In this document: positions 8,445 to 16,662 of the stretch, one piece after another | Layout: every line of letters starts with the position of its first letter | Numbering within the stretch: the stretch's first letter is position 1 | Assembly: GCF_014873705.1 (NCBI RefSeq) | Contig: NZ_JADBDS010000003.1 | Location: 1 to 64,000, forward strand | DNA: 64,000 nucleotides | Origin: Mycobacterium sp. OAS707 | GTDB lineage: Bacteria > Actinomycetota > Actinomycetes > Mycobacteriales > Mycobacteriaceae | Direction: 5' to 3' | Program-made: the position numbers and the translations under genes | Notes under the pieces: model-generated | Database searches by the model: none | What the model was told of the DNA's origin: nothing | The model's input: the letters and a program-made list of their open reading frames with translations, nothing else

Positions 8445-9856
8445 AGTTGACCAAGTCGACACTGGCGCAGCTCTCGATCGACAAGCCGACCTACGACCGC
8501 GATGAGATCGGCATCGGCATAGTGCATTTCGGAGTCGGCGGTTTTCACCGCGCGCATCAGGCGATGTATGTGGATCGGCTGCTGGAGATGGGGCTCGCCA
8601 TGGACTGGGGCATCTGCGGTGTCGGCGTGCTGCCCGCGGACCGCAAGATGGCCGACGTGATGGCCGCCCAGGACGGCCTGTACACGCTGCTGCTGGAGAA
8701 CCCGGATGGCAGCCGCGACGCCCGAGTGATCGGATCGATCGTCGACTACCGCTACGCACCCGACGATCCGGAAGCGGTCGTCGAACTGCTCGCGGCGCCG
8801 AGCACCCGGATCATCTCGCTGACCATCACCGAGGGCGGGTACAACATCGAGAACATCGATGGCGTCAATGTGTTCGGTCTGGTCGCCGACGCGATGGCGC
8901 GACGGCGCGACCGCGGCCTCGGATCGCCGACGATCGTGTCGTGCGACAACATCGAGGGCAACGGGAACGTGGCGCGGCAGGCGTTCACCACCTATGCCGA
9001 GCGTGTGCACCCCGGCCTCGGCGAGTGGATGGAAGCCAACACCCGCTTTCCGAACTCGATGGTCGACCGCATCACGCCGGTCACCACTCCTGACGTGATC
9101 GCTGTGCTGGCAGACGACTTCGGTGTCGAGGACCAGTGGCCGGTGGCCGCCGAGCCGTTCACGTCGTGGGTGCTCGAGGACGACTTCTGCGACGGCAGGC
9201 CGCCGCTGGAGAAGGCCGACGTGTTGTTGGTCGACGATGTGACGCCGTACGAATTGATGAAGCTGCGGCTGCTCAACGCCAGCCACCAGAGTCTGTGCTA
9301 CTTCGCGTACCTGGCCGGCTACCGGTTGGTGCACGACGCGGCCGGAGATCCACTGTTCGCTGAATTCCTGCGCCAGTACATGGATTCCGAAGCGACACCG
9401 ACGCTCAAGCCAGTGCCCGGCATCGACCTGCCCGACTACAAGCGCACGCTGATCGAGCGGTTCGCCAACCCCGGCGTCAAGGACACCATCGTGCGGTTGT
9501 GCTTCGGATCCTCGGACCGGATTCCGAAGTGGCTGCTGCCGGTCATCAGGGCGAACCTCGCTTCCGGCGGTCCGGTCCGGCTGTCGGCTGCGACGGTGGC
9601 GAGCTGGGCACGCTACGCAGAGGGCGTCGACGAAGACGGGCAGCCCATCGACGTCCAGGACCAGCTCGCCGAAACTCTTGTGCCGCTGGCCCGCTCACAG
9701 CACCAGCACCCGACTGCGTTCATCGAAAACACGGATGTATTCGGCGATCTCGCGACGCAGCCACGATTCGTCGAGGCATACCTGTGGGCACTGGATTCGC
9801 TGCACCGCGACGGAGCGCGCGCGACGCTGGAGACGCTGCTGAAGGAGACGACATGA
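8441..9856 (+). CDS. mannitol dehydrogenase family protein (polyol 2-dehydrogenase)
   Basis: A 471-aa cytoplasmic enzyme of the long-chain mannitol dehydrogenase family, which interconverts mannitol or similar polyols with fructose-type ketoses using NAD. The family's N-terminal HFGVGGFHRAHQ is present. The catalytic helix is visible as MKLRLLNASHQS, with the Lys, Asn and His of the family's active site. Length matches the family. It is coupled by 4-bp overlaps to the dehydrogenase before it and the kinase after it. Confidence 0.93.
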   Translation: MKLTKSTLAQLSIDKPTYDRDEIGIGIVHFGVGGFHRAHQAMYVDRLLEMGLAMDWGICGVGVLPADRKMADVMAAQDGLYTLLLENPDGSRDARVIGSIVDYRYAPDDPEAVVELLAAPSTRIISLTITEGGYNIENIDGVNVFGLVADAMARRRDRGLGSPTIVSCDNIEGNGNVARQAFTTYAERVHPGLGEWMEANTRFPNSMVDRITPVTTPDVIAVLADDFGVEDQWPVAAEPFTSWVLEDDFCDGRPPLEKADVLLVDDVTPYELMKLRLLNASHQSLCYFAYLAGYRLVHDAAGDPLFAEFLRQYMDSEATPTLKPVPGIDLPDYKRTLIERFANPGVKDTIVRLCFGSSDRIPKWLLPVIRANLASGGPVRLSAATVASWARYAEGVDEDGQPIDVQDQLAETLVPLARSQHQHPTAFIENTDVFGDLATQPRFVEAYLWALDSLHRDGARATLETLLKETT

Positions 9857-10821
9857 CAGGGCCTGGCGTGCCGGAGCGGGCGTTGGTGATCGGCGAGGCG
9901 CTGATCGACATCGTCGAGCGGGATGGCTCGGTGACAGGCGAACACGTCGGCGGCAGCCCGCTGAACGTCGCGGTGGGACTGGCGCGGCTGGGTCGCGGCG
10001 CAGACTTCCTGACCCACATCGGCGACGACCAACGTGGCCGCCGCATCGTCGAATACGTCAAACAGTCTGGTGTGCAATTGGTTTCGGGCAGCATGACGGC
10101 CGAACGAACACCGACGGCGCTTGCGACGCTGGACGCCAATGGTTCGGCGCAGTACGTCTTCGACATCGACTGGCAGCTGTCGGGAACGCCGGAGGTGGCG
10201 CCGCCGCTCGTCGCGCACACCGGGTCGATCGCGACGGTGCTCGAACCGGGTTGCCGCGCCACCGCCGCGCTGATCGACACGTACCGACCTTCGGCCACGG
10301 TGACATTCGATCCGAACGTTCGGCCTGCGCTCATCGAGGACGGCGACATCGCCCGCGGCCGCATCGACCGCTGGATCGAACGCTGCGACGTGGTCAAGGC
10401 CAGCGACGAGGACATGCGCTGGATCGACCCCAACCGCTCTCCCGAGCAGATCGCCAAGACATGGCTGGCGCTTGGCCCGTCGATCGTCGCAGTGACGATG
10501 GGCGACGCGGGCGCGTTCGCGATGTGCGCCGCGGGCACGGTGCGGGTGCCCGCGTTGCGGGTGAACGTCGTGGACACCGTTGGGGCCGGCGACGCGTTCA
10601 TGTCGGGCCTGATCGACGCGTTGTGGTCGTTGGGCCTGCTCGGGGCCGAACGACGGCCGCACCTGGCCCGCATCGACGTCGACGCGCTGACCGGCGTGGT
10701 GCAGACGGCTGCGCTGTCGGCTGCGCTGACGGTGGCTCGCGCAGGCGCTGACCTGCCTGATCGCGCGACTCGCGACGCTGCGGCGGCCGGGTCGGGCCCG
10801 TTGTTGCCTCAACCGGGTTAA
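9853..10821 (+). CDS. PfkB-family carbohydrate kinase (probable fructokinase)
   Basis: A 322-aa ribokinase-fold enzyme likely to phosphorylate the ketose released by the two dehydrogenases. It has the first PfkB signature (GGSPLNVAVGLARLG) and the second signature with the catalytic Asp (DTVGAGDAF). The start ATG overlaps the preceding stop (ATGA). The specific sugar is inferred from context: mannitol or sorbitol oxidation gives fructose. The stop codon is part of the -10 element used by ku. Confidence 0.9.
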   Translation: MTGPGVPERALVIGEALIDIVERDGSVTGEHVGGSPLNVAVGLARLGRGADFLTHIGDDQRGRRIVEYVKQSGVQLVSGSMTAERTPTALATLDANGSAQYVFDIDWQLSGTPEVAPPLVAHTGSIATVLEPGCRATAALIDTYRPSATVTFDPNVRPALIEDGDIARGRIDRWIERCDVVKASDEDMRWIDPNRSPEQIAKTWLALGPSIVAVTMGDAGAFAMCAAGTVRVPALRVNVVDTVGAGDAFMSGLIDALWSLGLLGAERRPHLARIDVDALTGVVQTAALSAALTVARAGADLPDRATRDAAAAGSGPLLPQPG

Positions 10822-10824
10822 CCT
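10819..10824 (+). promoter_or_regulatory. -10 element of ku (leaderless start)
   Basis: TAACCT fits TANNNT and lies 6 bp before the ku ATG, so transcription would begin at or next to the start codon. No ribosome-binding sequence is present between them. Confidence 0.55.
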
Positions 10825-10830
10825 GGGCTT

Positions 10831-11760
10831 ATGCGTTCCATATGGAAGGGTTCCATCGCCTTTGGCCTGGTGAACGTGCCGGTCAAGGTCTACAGCGCGA
10901 CCGAAGACCACGACATCAAGTTCCATCAGGTGCATGCGAAGGACAACGGGCGTATCCGCTACAAGCGCGTGTGCGAGGTGTGCGGCGAGGTCGTCGAGTA
11001 CCGGGACATCGCCAAGGCCTACGAATCCGACGACGGGCAGACGGTGGTGATCACCGACGAGGACATCGCCACCTTGCCGGAGGAGCGCAGCCGCGAGATC
11101 GAGGTGCTGGAGTTCGTCCCCAGGGGCGATATCGACCCGATGATGTACGACAAGAGCTACTTCTTGGAGCCCGACGGCAAGTCGTCGAAATCCTATGTGC
11201 TGCTGACAAAGACGCTCAAGGAGACCGATCGGGTTGCGATCGTGCACTTCGCGCTGCGCAACAAGACGCGGCTCGCCGCGCTGCGGGTGCAGGACTTTTC
11301 CAAACGCGACGTGATGATCGTGCAGACGTTGTTGTGGCCCGACGAGATTCGTGATCCCGACTTCCCGGTGCTGGACAAGGAAGTAGAGGTCAAGCCGGCC
11401 GAGCTGAAGATGGCCAGCCAGGTGGTGGAGTCGATGACCGACGACTTCAACCCGGACCGCTACCACGACGATTACCAAGAGCAGCTGCACGAGCTGGTCC
11501 AGGCGAAACTCGAAGGCGGCGAAGCGTTTACCACCGAAGAGCAGCCCAAGGAGCTCGACGAGACCGAGGACGTCTCCGATCTGCTGGCCAAGTTGGAGGC
11601 CAGCGTGAAGGCGCGCCGCAGCGGCGGCGGTTCGGACGGCGACAGACCGGCCAAGAAGGCAGCAGCCAAAAAGGCGCCTGCCAAGAAAGCCGCGAAGAAA
11701 GCTGCAGCCAAGAAGGCGCCTGCGAAAAAGGCCGCCAAGAAAGCCGCTGCCAAGAAGTAG
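10831..11760 (+). CDS. ku: bacterial Ku, non-homologous end-joining DNA-end-binding protein
   Basis: A 309-aa homodimeric ring protein that binds double-strand DNA ends and recruits LigD. The Ku core spans about residues 1-255, opening with MRSIWKGSIAFGLVNVPVK and containing RYKRVCEVCG. It is followed by a low-complexity tail of about 45 residues built from repeated KKAPAKKA/KKAAAKKA units. The M. tuberculosis protein is shorter and lacks such a tail, whereas some fast growers have a lysine-rich extension that helps DNA binding. ligD is not adjacent. The stop codon directly abuts that of the convergent gene. Confidence 0.97.
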   Translation: MRSIWKGSIAFGLVNVPVKVYSATEDHDIKFHQVHAKDNGRIRYKRVCEVCGEVVEYRDIAKAYESDDGQTVVITDEDIATLPEERSREIEVLEFVPRGDIDPMMYDKSYFLEPDGKSSKSYVLLTKTLKETDRVAIVHFALRNKTRLAALRVQDFSKRDVMIVQTLLWPDEIRDPDFPVLDKEVEVKPAELKMASQVVESMTDDFNPDRYHDDYQEQLHELVQAKLEGGEAFTTEEQPKELDETEDVSDLLAKLEASVKARRSGGGSDGDRPAKKAAAKKAPAKKAAKKAAAKKAPAKKAAKKAAAKK

Positions 11761-12228
11761 CTAGGCGGGCAGATTTACCCGCAGCGCCAGGTGCTCGTCG
11801 AGTATTCGGCGCAGCGCGGCATCCATCGGATGAGCCGATGCGAGATCACGGCCGAACCCGCTGTCCACCACGACCACTTCGTCGTCGCGCAACTCTGCGG
11901 TGTCGATCTGATCGACGAACGGATCGAACAACCCGGGCGGCGTGGCGAGGTAATACAGTGCCCGGCGCGACTCGTTCAACATGGCGGCATAGACCAGTCC
12001 ATGTTGGGTGATCATGAAGAGTTCCGAACTGCGCCTGACGTTCGGGGTTTCGACCCTGCACCATGCCATCGCCGCACGCCGAGGCTGGGCCAATCGATCC
12101 GAGACGTCGTCCGTGAGCGTGAGCAGCTTCGCGACAAGTGCTCCACCCACATGCGGATACGAGTCGACCGCGGGTCCGAAGTACCGGTGGAAGATCTCAC
12201 CGAAGAAGTCGTACTGTTGCTCGCTCAT
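11761..12228 (-). CDS. conserved hypothetical protein
   Basis: A 155-aa soluble protein of unknown function, with no signal peptide or membrane segment. It starts at ATG 12228 behind a GGGGAG sequence and ends tail-to-tail with ku with no intervening base. It is rich in hydrophobic and acidic residues and has a single Cys (AWCRVET). I do not recognise the family. It is divergent from the SDR gene, so it may share the region with the KstR-like box. Confidence 0.7.
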   Translation of the reverse strand: MSEQQYDFFGEIFHRYFGPAVDSYPHVGGALVAKLLTLTDDVSDRLAQPRRAAMAWCRVETPNVRRSSELFMITQHGLVYAAMLNESRRALYYLATPPGLFDPFVDQIDTAELRDDEVVVVDSGFGRDLASAHPMDAALRRILDEHLALRVNLPA

Positions 12229-12306
12229 CGCGGCTCCCCAGATTTCGGACGTGCCTCCCTATTGTGCGCCTGAAACCGTCACCGAAGAAGGCGTTCCTGA
12301 GAAAAC

Positions 12307-12320
12307 TAGAACGTGTTTCA
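12307..12320. promoter_or_regulatory. KstR-like operator
   Basis: TAGAACGTGTTTCA fits TNNAACNNGTTNNA, the motif bound by the steroid-catabolism repressor KstR, at all eight fixed positions. It lies 65 bp upstream of the SDR start and could affect both divergent genes. Whether KstR itself binds is inference. Confidence 0.5.
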
Positions 12321-12384
12321 AAAACCTCTCCCGCTGGACGCCAAGCCCTGCTAGCGTTCGCCCGGCAAGGGAAGAGAGGCACAC

Positions 12385-13176
12385 GTGATTCTTGACAGGT
12401 TCAGGCTGGACGACCAAGTCGCGGTGGTGACCGGAGCGGGCCGCGGTTTGGGCGCAGCGATGGCCGTGGCATTCGCGGAAGTCGGTGCGGACGTGGTGAT
12501 TGCCGCCCGCACGCAGTCACAGCTGGAGGAGGTCGCCGAGCAGGTACAAGCGGCAGGCCGCAAGGCGCACATCGTCGTCGCCGACCTCGCGCATCCCGAC
12601 GACACCGCCAAGCTGGCCGGCGAGGCGGTCGAGGCGTTCGGGAAACTAGACATCGTCGTGAACAACGTCGGCGGCACCATGCCGAACACCTTGCTGACGA
12701 CGTCGGTCAAGGACATGAAGGACGCCTTCACCTTCAATGTGCTCACCGCTCACGCGCTGACGACCGCCGCGGTTCCGCTCATGCTGGAGCACTCCGGCGG
12801 CGGCAGCATCATCAACATCACCTCGACCATGGGCCGGTTGGCCGGCCGTGGTTTCGCCGCATACGCCACCGCCAAGGGTGCGCTCGCGCACTACACCCGG
12901 CAGGCCGCCCTCGATCTCTGCCCGAAGATTCGGGTCAACGCGATCGCGCCGGGTTCGATCCTGACCTCTGCGCTCGACATCGTCGCCTCCAACGACGAAC
13001 TGCGCGAGCCGATGGAAAAGGCAACGCCCATGCGACGACTCGGCGATCCGGCCGACATCGCCGCGGCCGCGGTGTATCTCTCCTCGCCTGCAGGCAGCTT
13101 CCTCACCGGCAAGGTGCTCGAGATCGACGGCGGGCTCAATATTCCGAATCTCGACCTGCCCATCCCGGACCTGTGA
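12385..13176 (+). CDS. short-chain dehydrogenase/reductase (Rv0927c-like)
   Basis: A 263-aa classical SDR. It has a nucleotide-binding TGAGRGLG near residue 17, an NNVG motif, Ser in ITSTMG and catalytic YATAK. Start is GTG 12385 with GGGAAGAGAGG upstream. Synteny with the following reductase gene and mntH matches the M. tuberculosis Rv0927c-Rv0926c-Rv0924c order. The substrate is unknown; the KstR-like box upstream hints at lipid or sterol metabolism. It is followed after 11 bp by the reductase gene, so they are probably cotranscribed. Confidence 0.9.
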   Translation: MILDRFRLDDQVAVVTGAGRGLGAAMAVAFAEVGADVVIAARTQSQLEEVAEQVQAAGRKAHIVVADLAHPDDTAKLAGEAVEAFGKLDIVVNNVGGTMPNTLLTTSVKDMKDAFTFNVLTAHALTTAAVPLMLEHSGGGSIINITSTMGRLAGRGFAAYATAKGALAHYTRQAALDLCPKIRVNAIAPGSILTSALDIVASNDELREPMEKATPMRRLGDPADIAAAAVYLSSPAGSFLTGKVLEIDGGLNIPNLDLPIPDL

Positions 13177-13187
13177 GGAGCTAGCTC

Positions 13188-14264
13188 ATGACCATCAGAG
13201 TCGCGCAGATCGGCACCGGCAACGTCGGCCGCCATGCGCTCACCCAACTCATCAACGATCCGCGCTTCGAGCTCACCGGCGTGTGGGTGTCCAGCGACGC
13301 CAAGGCCGGCAAGGACGCGGCTGAGCTTGCGGGCCTTGACAATTCGACGGGCATCGTTGCGACCACCGACCTCGACGCAGTGCTGGCGACCAATCCGCAG
13401 TGCGCCGTTTACACCGCGATGGCAGACAACCGCCTGCCCGAGGCGCTCGAGGACTACCGCAAGATCCTCGCCGCGGGCATCAACGTGGTCGGCAGTGCCG
13501 CCGTCTTCCTGCAGTACCCGTGGCAGACGCTGCCCGAGGAGCTGATCGCCCCGATCGAAGACGCCGCCAAGGCAGGCAACGCAAGCATTTTCATCAACGG
13601 CATCGACCCTGGCTTCGCCAACGACCTGGTTCCGCTCGCGCTGGCAGGCACCTGCCAGAGCATCGAGCAGATCCGCTGCATGGAGATCATCAACTACGAC
13701 ACTTACGACAGCGCGACGGTGATGTTCGACGTGATGGGCTTCGGCAAGCCGCTCGACGAGCTGCCGATGCTGTTACAGCCCGGTGTGCTGAGCCTGGCCT
13801 GGGGCTCGGTCGTCCGCCAACTCGCCGCGGGCATCGGCATCGAACTCGACGAGGTCAAGGAAACCTACGTCCGCGAACCGGCACCGGAGGACTTCGACAT
13901 CGCGTCGGGCCACATCCCCAAGGGCAGCGCCGCGGCACTGCGGTTCGAGGTGCAGGGCATCAAGGACGGCAAGGTCGCCGTCGTGCTCGAACACGTCACC
14001 CGGTTGCGCGACGACCTGCGGCCCGACTGGCCGCAGCCCGCCCAGGAAGGCGGTTCGTACCGCGTCGAGGTGACCGGCGAGCCGTCCTACGCGTTGGACC
14101 TGTGCCTGAGCAGCCCCAACGGCGATCACAACCACGCCGGACTGGTCGCCACCGCCGCGCGAGTGGTCAATGCTATTCCCGCCGTCATCGACGCCGAGCC
14201 CGGTATCGCGACGACGTTGGACTTGCCCCTTATTACTGGAAAAGGGCTGTACGCTGGCGGGTAA
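13188..14264 (+). CDS. NAD(P)-binding DapB-like reductase/dehydrogenase (Rv0926c-like)
   Basis: A 358-aa protein whose N-terminus (VAQIGTGNVGRHAL) is a Rossmann motif of the kind in dihydrodipicolinate reductase and amino-acid dehydrogenases. The family is annotated only broadly as NAD(P)H-dependent amine/dihydrodipicolinate reductase-like and has no established substrate. ATG 13188 follows a GAGGAG site. It forms an operon with the SDR upstream. Confidence 0.85.
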   Translation: MTIRVAQIGTGNVGRHALTQLINDPRFELTGVWVSSDAKAGKDAAELAGLDNSTGIVATTDLDAVLATNPQCAVYTAMADNRLPEALEDYRKILAAGINVVGSAAVFLQYPWQTLPEELIAPIEDAAKAGNASIFINGIDPGFANDLVPLALAGTCQSIEQIRCMEIINYDTYDSATVMFDVMGFGKPLDELPMLLQPGVLSLAWGSVVRQLAAGIGIELDEVKETYVREPAPEDFDIASGHIPKGSAAALRFEVQGIKDGKVAVVLEHVTRLRDDLRPDWPQPAQEGGSYRVEVTGEPSYALDLCLSSPNGDHNHAGLVATAARVVNAIPAVIDAEPGIATTLDLPLITGKGLYAGG

Positions 14265-14294
14265 CCCGGGGGTTTGCAAAAGAAGGGCTTGCCT

Positions 14295-14579
14295 ATGCGG
14301 AGGACCAGGCACTTCACCCCGCTGATTGTCGCGGCAGGCGCCGCAGCGGCTTTGATTTCCGCGCCCGCCGCAATCGCCGATCCCGGCGATTCGTCCACCC
14401 TGCCGTCGTGCACCAGCGTCGGCGGCGTGACGGATATGGGCGCCGGGACGACCGAATGCGCCACACCCGGCAACGTTCAGCTGAACGCCACCCCGCCCGA
14501 ACCGGATTACCCGTATCCGTGGGATGACGAGTTCTGGGGTCCGGCGTTGATCATCGGTGGCGGCGGGGGCCGTCGCTAG
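14295..14579 (+). CDS. small secreted protein A
   Basis: A 94-aa protein with a Sec signal peptide (basic MRRTRH, hydrophobic core, cleavage after APAAIA). The mature part of about 66 residues has two Cys, is rich in Pro, Gly and acidic residues, and ends in a glycine run. ATG 14295 has AAGAAGGG 8 bp upstream. No known domain is seen. It resembles the next gene in size, layout and the TTxC...G pattern, suggesting a local duplication. Confidence 0.75.
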   Translation: MRRTRHFTPLIVAAGAAAALISAPAAIADPGDSSTLPSCTSVGGVTDMGAGTTECATPGNVQLNATPPEPDYPYPWDDEFWGPALIIGGGGGRR

Positions 14580-14617
14580 CCAAGTTGTTTTTCCGCGGCC
14601 CACTGAGGAGGCCAACA

Positions 14618-14863
14618 ATGCGGACCAAGATTCGCTCTCTCACAACGCTTTCGGCGGCGGCTGGCGTTTGCACAGCCGTCGCGCTCGCACCGGTCGCCGC
14701 GGCCACACCGCAATGCACGACCACCGCTCCCAATACGACGCAGTGCCAGACGAACGGCAGCACTGCGATCGTCACCTCACCCCAGCAGAACAACTGGAAC
14801 GGCGGCTGGCCGTGGTGGGGCGGGGGCGGCATCGTCATCGGCCTCGGCGGCTGGGGCTGGTAA
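14618..14863 (+). CDS. small secreted protein B, Trp/Gly-rich
   Basis: An 81-aa protein with signal peptide (MRTKIRSL, then an Ala-rich core, cleavage near VAAA/TP). The mature domain has two Cys in TPQCTTTAPNTTQC, then a WNGGWPWWGGGG-type tail. ATG 14618 is preceded by an excellent GAGGAGG site. The function is unknown; the aromatic, glycine-rich tail suggests a cell-envelope location. It is probably a diverged copy of the gene before it. Confidence 0.75.
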   Translation: MRTKIRSLTTLSAAAGVCTAVALAPVAAATPQCTTTAPNTTQCQTNGSTAIVTSPQQNNWNGGWPWWGGGGIVIGLGGWGW

Positions 14864-14889
14864 CGCCGGCCCGGCGCTAGCCCTTCCGA

Positions 14890-14908
14890 GAGGTTTCGGC
14901 TAACCTAA
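14890..14908. promoter_or_regulatory. DtxR-family-like (IdeR/MntR-type) operator before mntH
   Basis: The 19 bp ending CGGCTAACCTAA match the mycobacterial iron-box consensus TTAGGTTAGGCTAACCTAA at 14 positions, with the right half GGCTAACCTAA perfect and the left half degenerate. It is placed 38 bp before the mntH start, so metal-dependent repression is likely; whether by MntR or IdeR cannot be told. Confidence 0.5.
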
Positions 14909-14910
14909 CT

Positions 14911-14936
14911 TTTCTATTCGCAGCCCCGGATAGAAA
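14911..14936 (+). other. inverted repeat just upstream of mntH
   Basis: TTTCTAT (14911-14917) and ATAGAAA (14930-14936) form a 7-bp inverted repeat around a 12-nt spacer, immediately before the mntH ribosome-binding region. It could be a second operator or a weak leader hairpin. Confidence 0.35.
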
Positions 14937-14945
14937 GTGAGTTAG

Positions 14946-16172
14946 TTGATCCAGGACACCGCGCCACGGCTGCGGCCCAGCTGGTTGCTGCTTGGCCCTG
15001 CCTTCGTCGCGGCGATCGCGTACGTCGACCCCGGCAACGTCGCGGCCAACGTCAGCGCAGGCGCACAGTACGGCTTCCTCCTCGTCTGGGTCATCATCGT
15101 CGCCAACGTGATGGCCGGGCTGGTGCAATTCCTTTCGGCCAAGCTCGGCCTCGTCACCGGCCGCAGCCTGCCGGAAGCGGTCGGCGACCACACCCGCACC
15201 CCGACGCGCATCTGCTTTTGGCTGCAGGCCGAATTGGTCGCGGTGGCAACGGATCTCGCCGAGGTTGTCGGTGGCGCCATCGCCCTGCACCTGCTGTTCG
15301 ATCTGCCGCTTCTGGTCGGCGGTGTCATCACTGGATTCGTGTCGCTGCTGCTGCTGGCCATCCAGAACCGCCGCGGCCAGCGCATGTTCGAGCGAGTGAT
15401 CAGCGGGCTGCTACTGGTCATCGCGATCGGATTCCTGACCAGCCTGTTCGTTGAGCCACCTGCCGTCGGAGAGGTGGCGGCCGGCCTACTGCCGCGGTTC
15501 GAAGGCGCCGAAAGTGTGCTGCTTGCGGCCGCCATGCTGGGTGCAACGGTCATGCCGCATGCGGTGTACCTGCATTCCGGGCTGGCCCGCGACCGGCACG
15601 GTCACCCCGAGCCGGGCAAGCAGCGCCGCTTGCTGTTGAAGGTGACGCGGCTGGACGTCGGACTGGCAATGCTGGTCGCGGGCGCGGTCAACCTGTCGAT
15701 GTTGCTGGTGGCCGCCACCAACCTGCAGGGCCACGACGACACCGACTCGATCGAGGGTGCGCATGCCGCCGTTCGCGACACGCTCGGGCCGACGGTCGCG
15801 CTGTTCTTCGCGGTCGGACTGTTGGCTTCGGGGCTGGCGTCGACGTCGGTGGGCGCCTACGCGGGCGCGATGATCATGCAGGGCCTGCTGCAGCGGTCGT
15901 ACCCGCTGCTGCTGCGGCGGCTCGTCACGCTGATTCCGGCGCTGGTGATCCTGGCGATCGGCATCGACCCCAGCCGCGCGCTGGTGTTGTCCCAAGTCGT
16001 GTTGTCGTTCGGCATTCCCTTCGCGCTGATCCCGTTGGTGCGGCTGACCAGTAACCGCGACCTGATGGGCGACGACGTCAACCACCGCGTGACGACGGCA
16101 CTCGGATGGACGGTCGCGGGCGTGATCAGCCTGCTGAACGTGGTACTGATCTATCTGACCGTGCGGGGGTAG
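14946..16172 (+). CDS. mntH: Nramp-family divalent metal (Mn2+) transporter MntH
   Basis: A 408-aa membrane protein with about 11 transmembrane segments that imports Mn2+ (and related ions) with protons. The two metal-site signatures are present: DPGN at 28-31 in the first helix and MPHAVYLHS in the sixth. The start appears to be TTG 14946, since GTG 14938 runs into a stop. Its 3' end overlaps the convergent thioesterase gene by 47 bp. Confidence 0.93.
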   Translation: MIQDTAPRLRPSWLLLGPAFVAAIAYVDPGNVAANVSAGAQYGFLLVWVIIVANVMAGLVQFLSAKLGLVTGRSLPEAVGDHTRTPTRICFWLQAELVAVATDLAEVVGGAIALHLLFDLPLLVGGVITGFVSLLLLAIQNRRGQRMFERVISGLLLVIAIGFLTSLFVEPPAVGEVAAGLLPRFEGAESVLLAAAMLGATVMPHAVYLHSGLARDRHGHPEPGKQRRLLLKVTRLDVGLAMLVAGAVNLSMLLVAATNLQGHDDTDSIEGAHAAVRDTLGPTVALFFAVGLLASGLASTSVGAYAGAMIMQGLLQRSYPLLLRRLVTLIPALVILAIGIDPSRALVLSQVVLSFGIPFALIPLVRLTSNRDLMGDDVNHRVTTALGWTVAGVISLLNVVLIYLTVRG

Positions 16173-16578
16173 CCCTGCCCTGCACCGAGATTCGCGCGTA
16201 GGTCGCCGTAGAGCGAATGAGGACGCGGTCCTCCGCGTCGAACACCGAACACTCGGCACTCAGTAGCGTCCGGCCGTTGTGCACCATGGTGGCCTCGGCA
16301 CGCAGCGGACCATCGCGCGGTTGCCGGTAGTAGCGGACATGCGTGTCGGTCGTCACGGTGGCCTCGGATTGATCGTCATAGCAGCCGACGAGGCAGGTGG
16401 CGCATGCCGTGTCCACGAAGGTGGCAAGCATTCCGCCGTGAACCGTGCCTTCGAAGAGTCCACTGATGTCGTCGCTGATCGGCATCGACAGCACGATGAA
16501 GCCCGGCTTGTACTCCACGACGCTCATCCCCAGGTTCTTGTGAACCGGCGACCTGTGCAACAGCGCATCATCAATCAT
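16126..16578 (-). CDS. PaaI-type hotdog-fold thioesterase
   Basis: A 150-aa protein of the PaaI/4HBT thioesterase family, which hydrolyses acyl- or aroyl-CoA. The typical VHGGMLATFVDTACA segment carries the conserved His-Gly-Gly and Asp, and a TTDTHVRYYR strand follows. ATG 16578 has a GGGGGG site; ATG 16605 is an alternative. The final 16 codons lie inside the 3' end of mntH on the other strand. Confidence 0.85.
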   Translation of the reverse strand: MIDDALLHRSPVHKNLGMSVVEYKPGFIVLSMPISDDISGLFEGTVHGGMLATFVDTACATCLVGCYDDQSEATVTTDTHVRYYRQPRDGPLRAEATMVHNGRTLLSAECSVFDAEDRVLIRSTATYARISVQGRATPARSDRSVPRSAG

Positions 16579-16662
16579 GGCGACCCCCCATAGGAATCGT
16601 GACATGCCCGACGGCCCCGTGGCCGTGGTTGCCGCAAAAGCCCAGGTCGCGCATCTGGGACA

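Noticed and set aside
9613..11490. A 625-codon minus-strand open frame
   Set aside because: Complementary to the PfkB kinase and ku genes, which have full family signatures.
11640..11757. Repetitive GCC/AAG-rich DNA as a possible genomic repeat
   Set aside because: It encodes the lysine/alanine-rich tail of Ku in frame and needs no separate repeat annotation.
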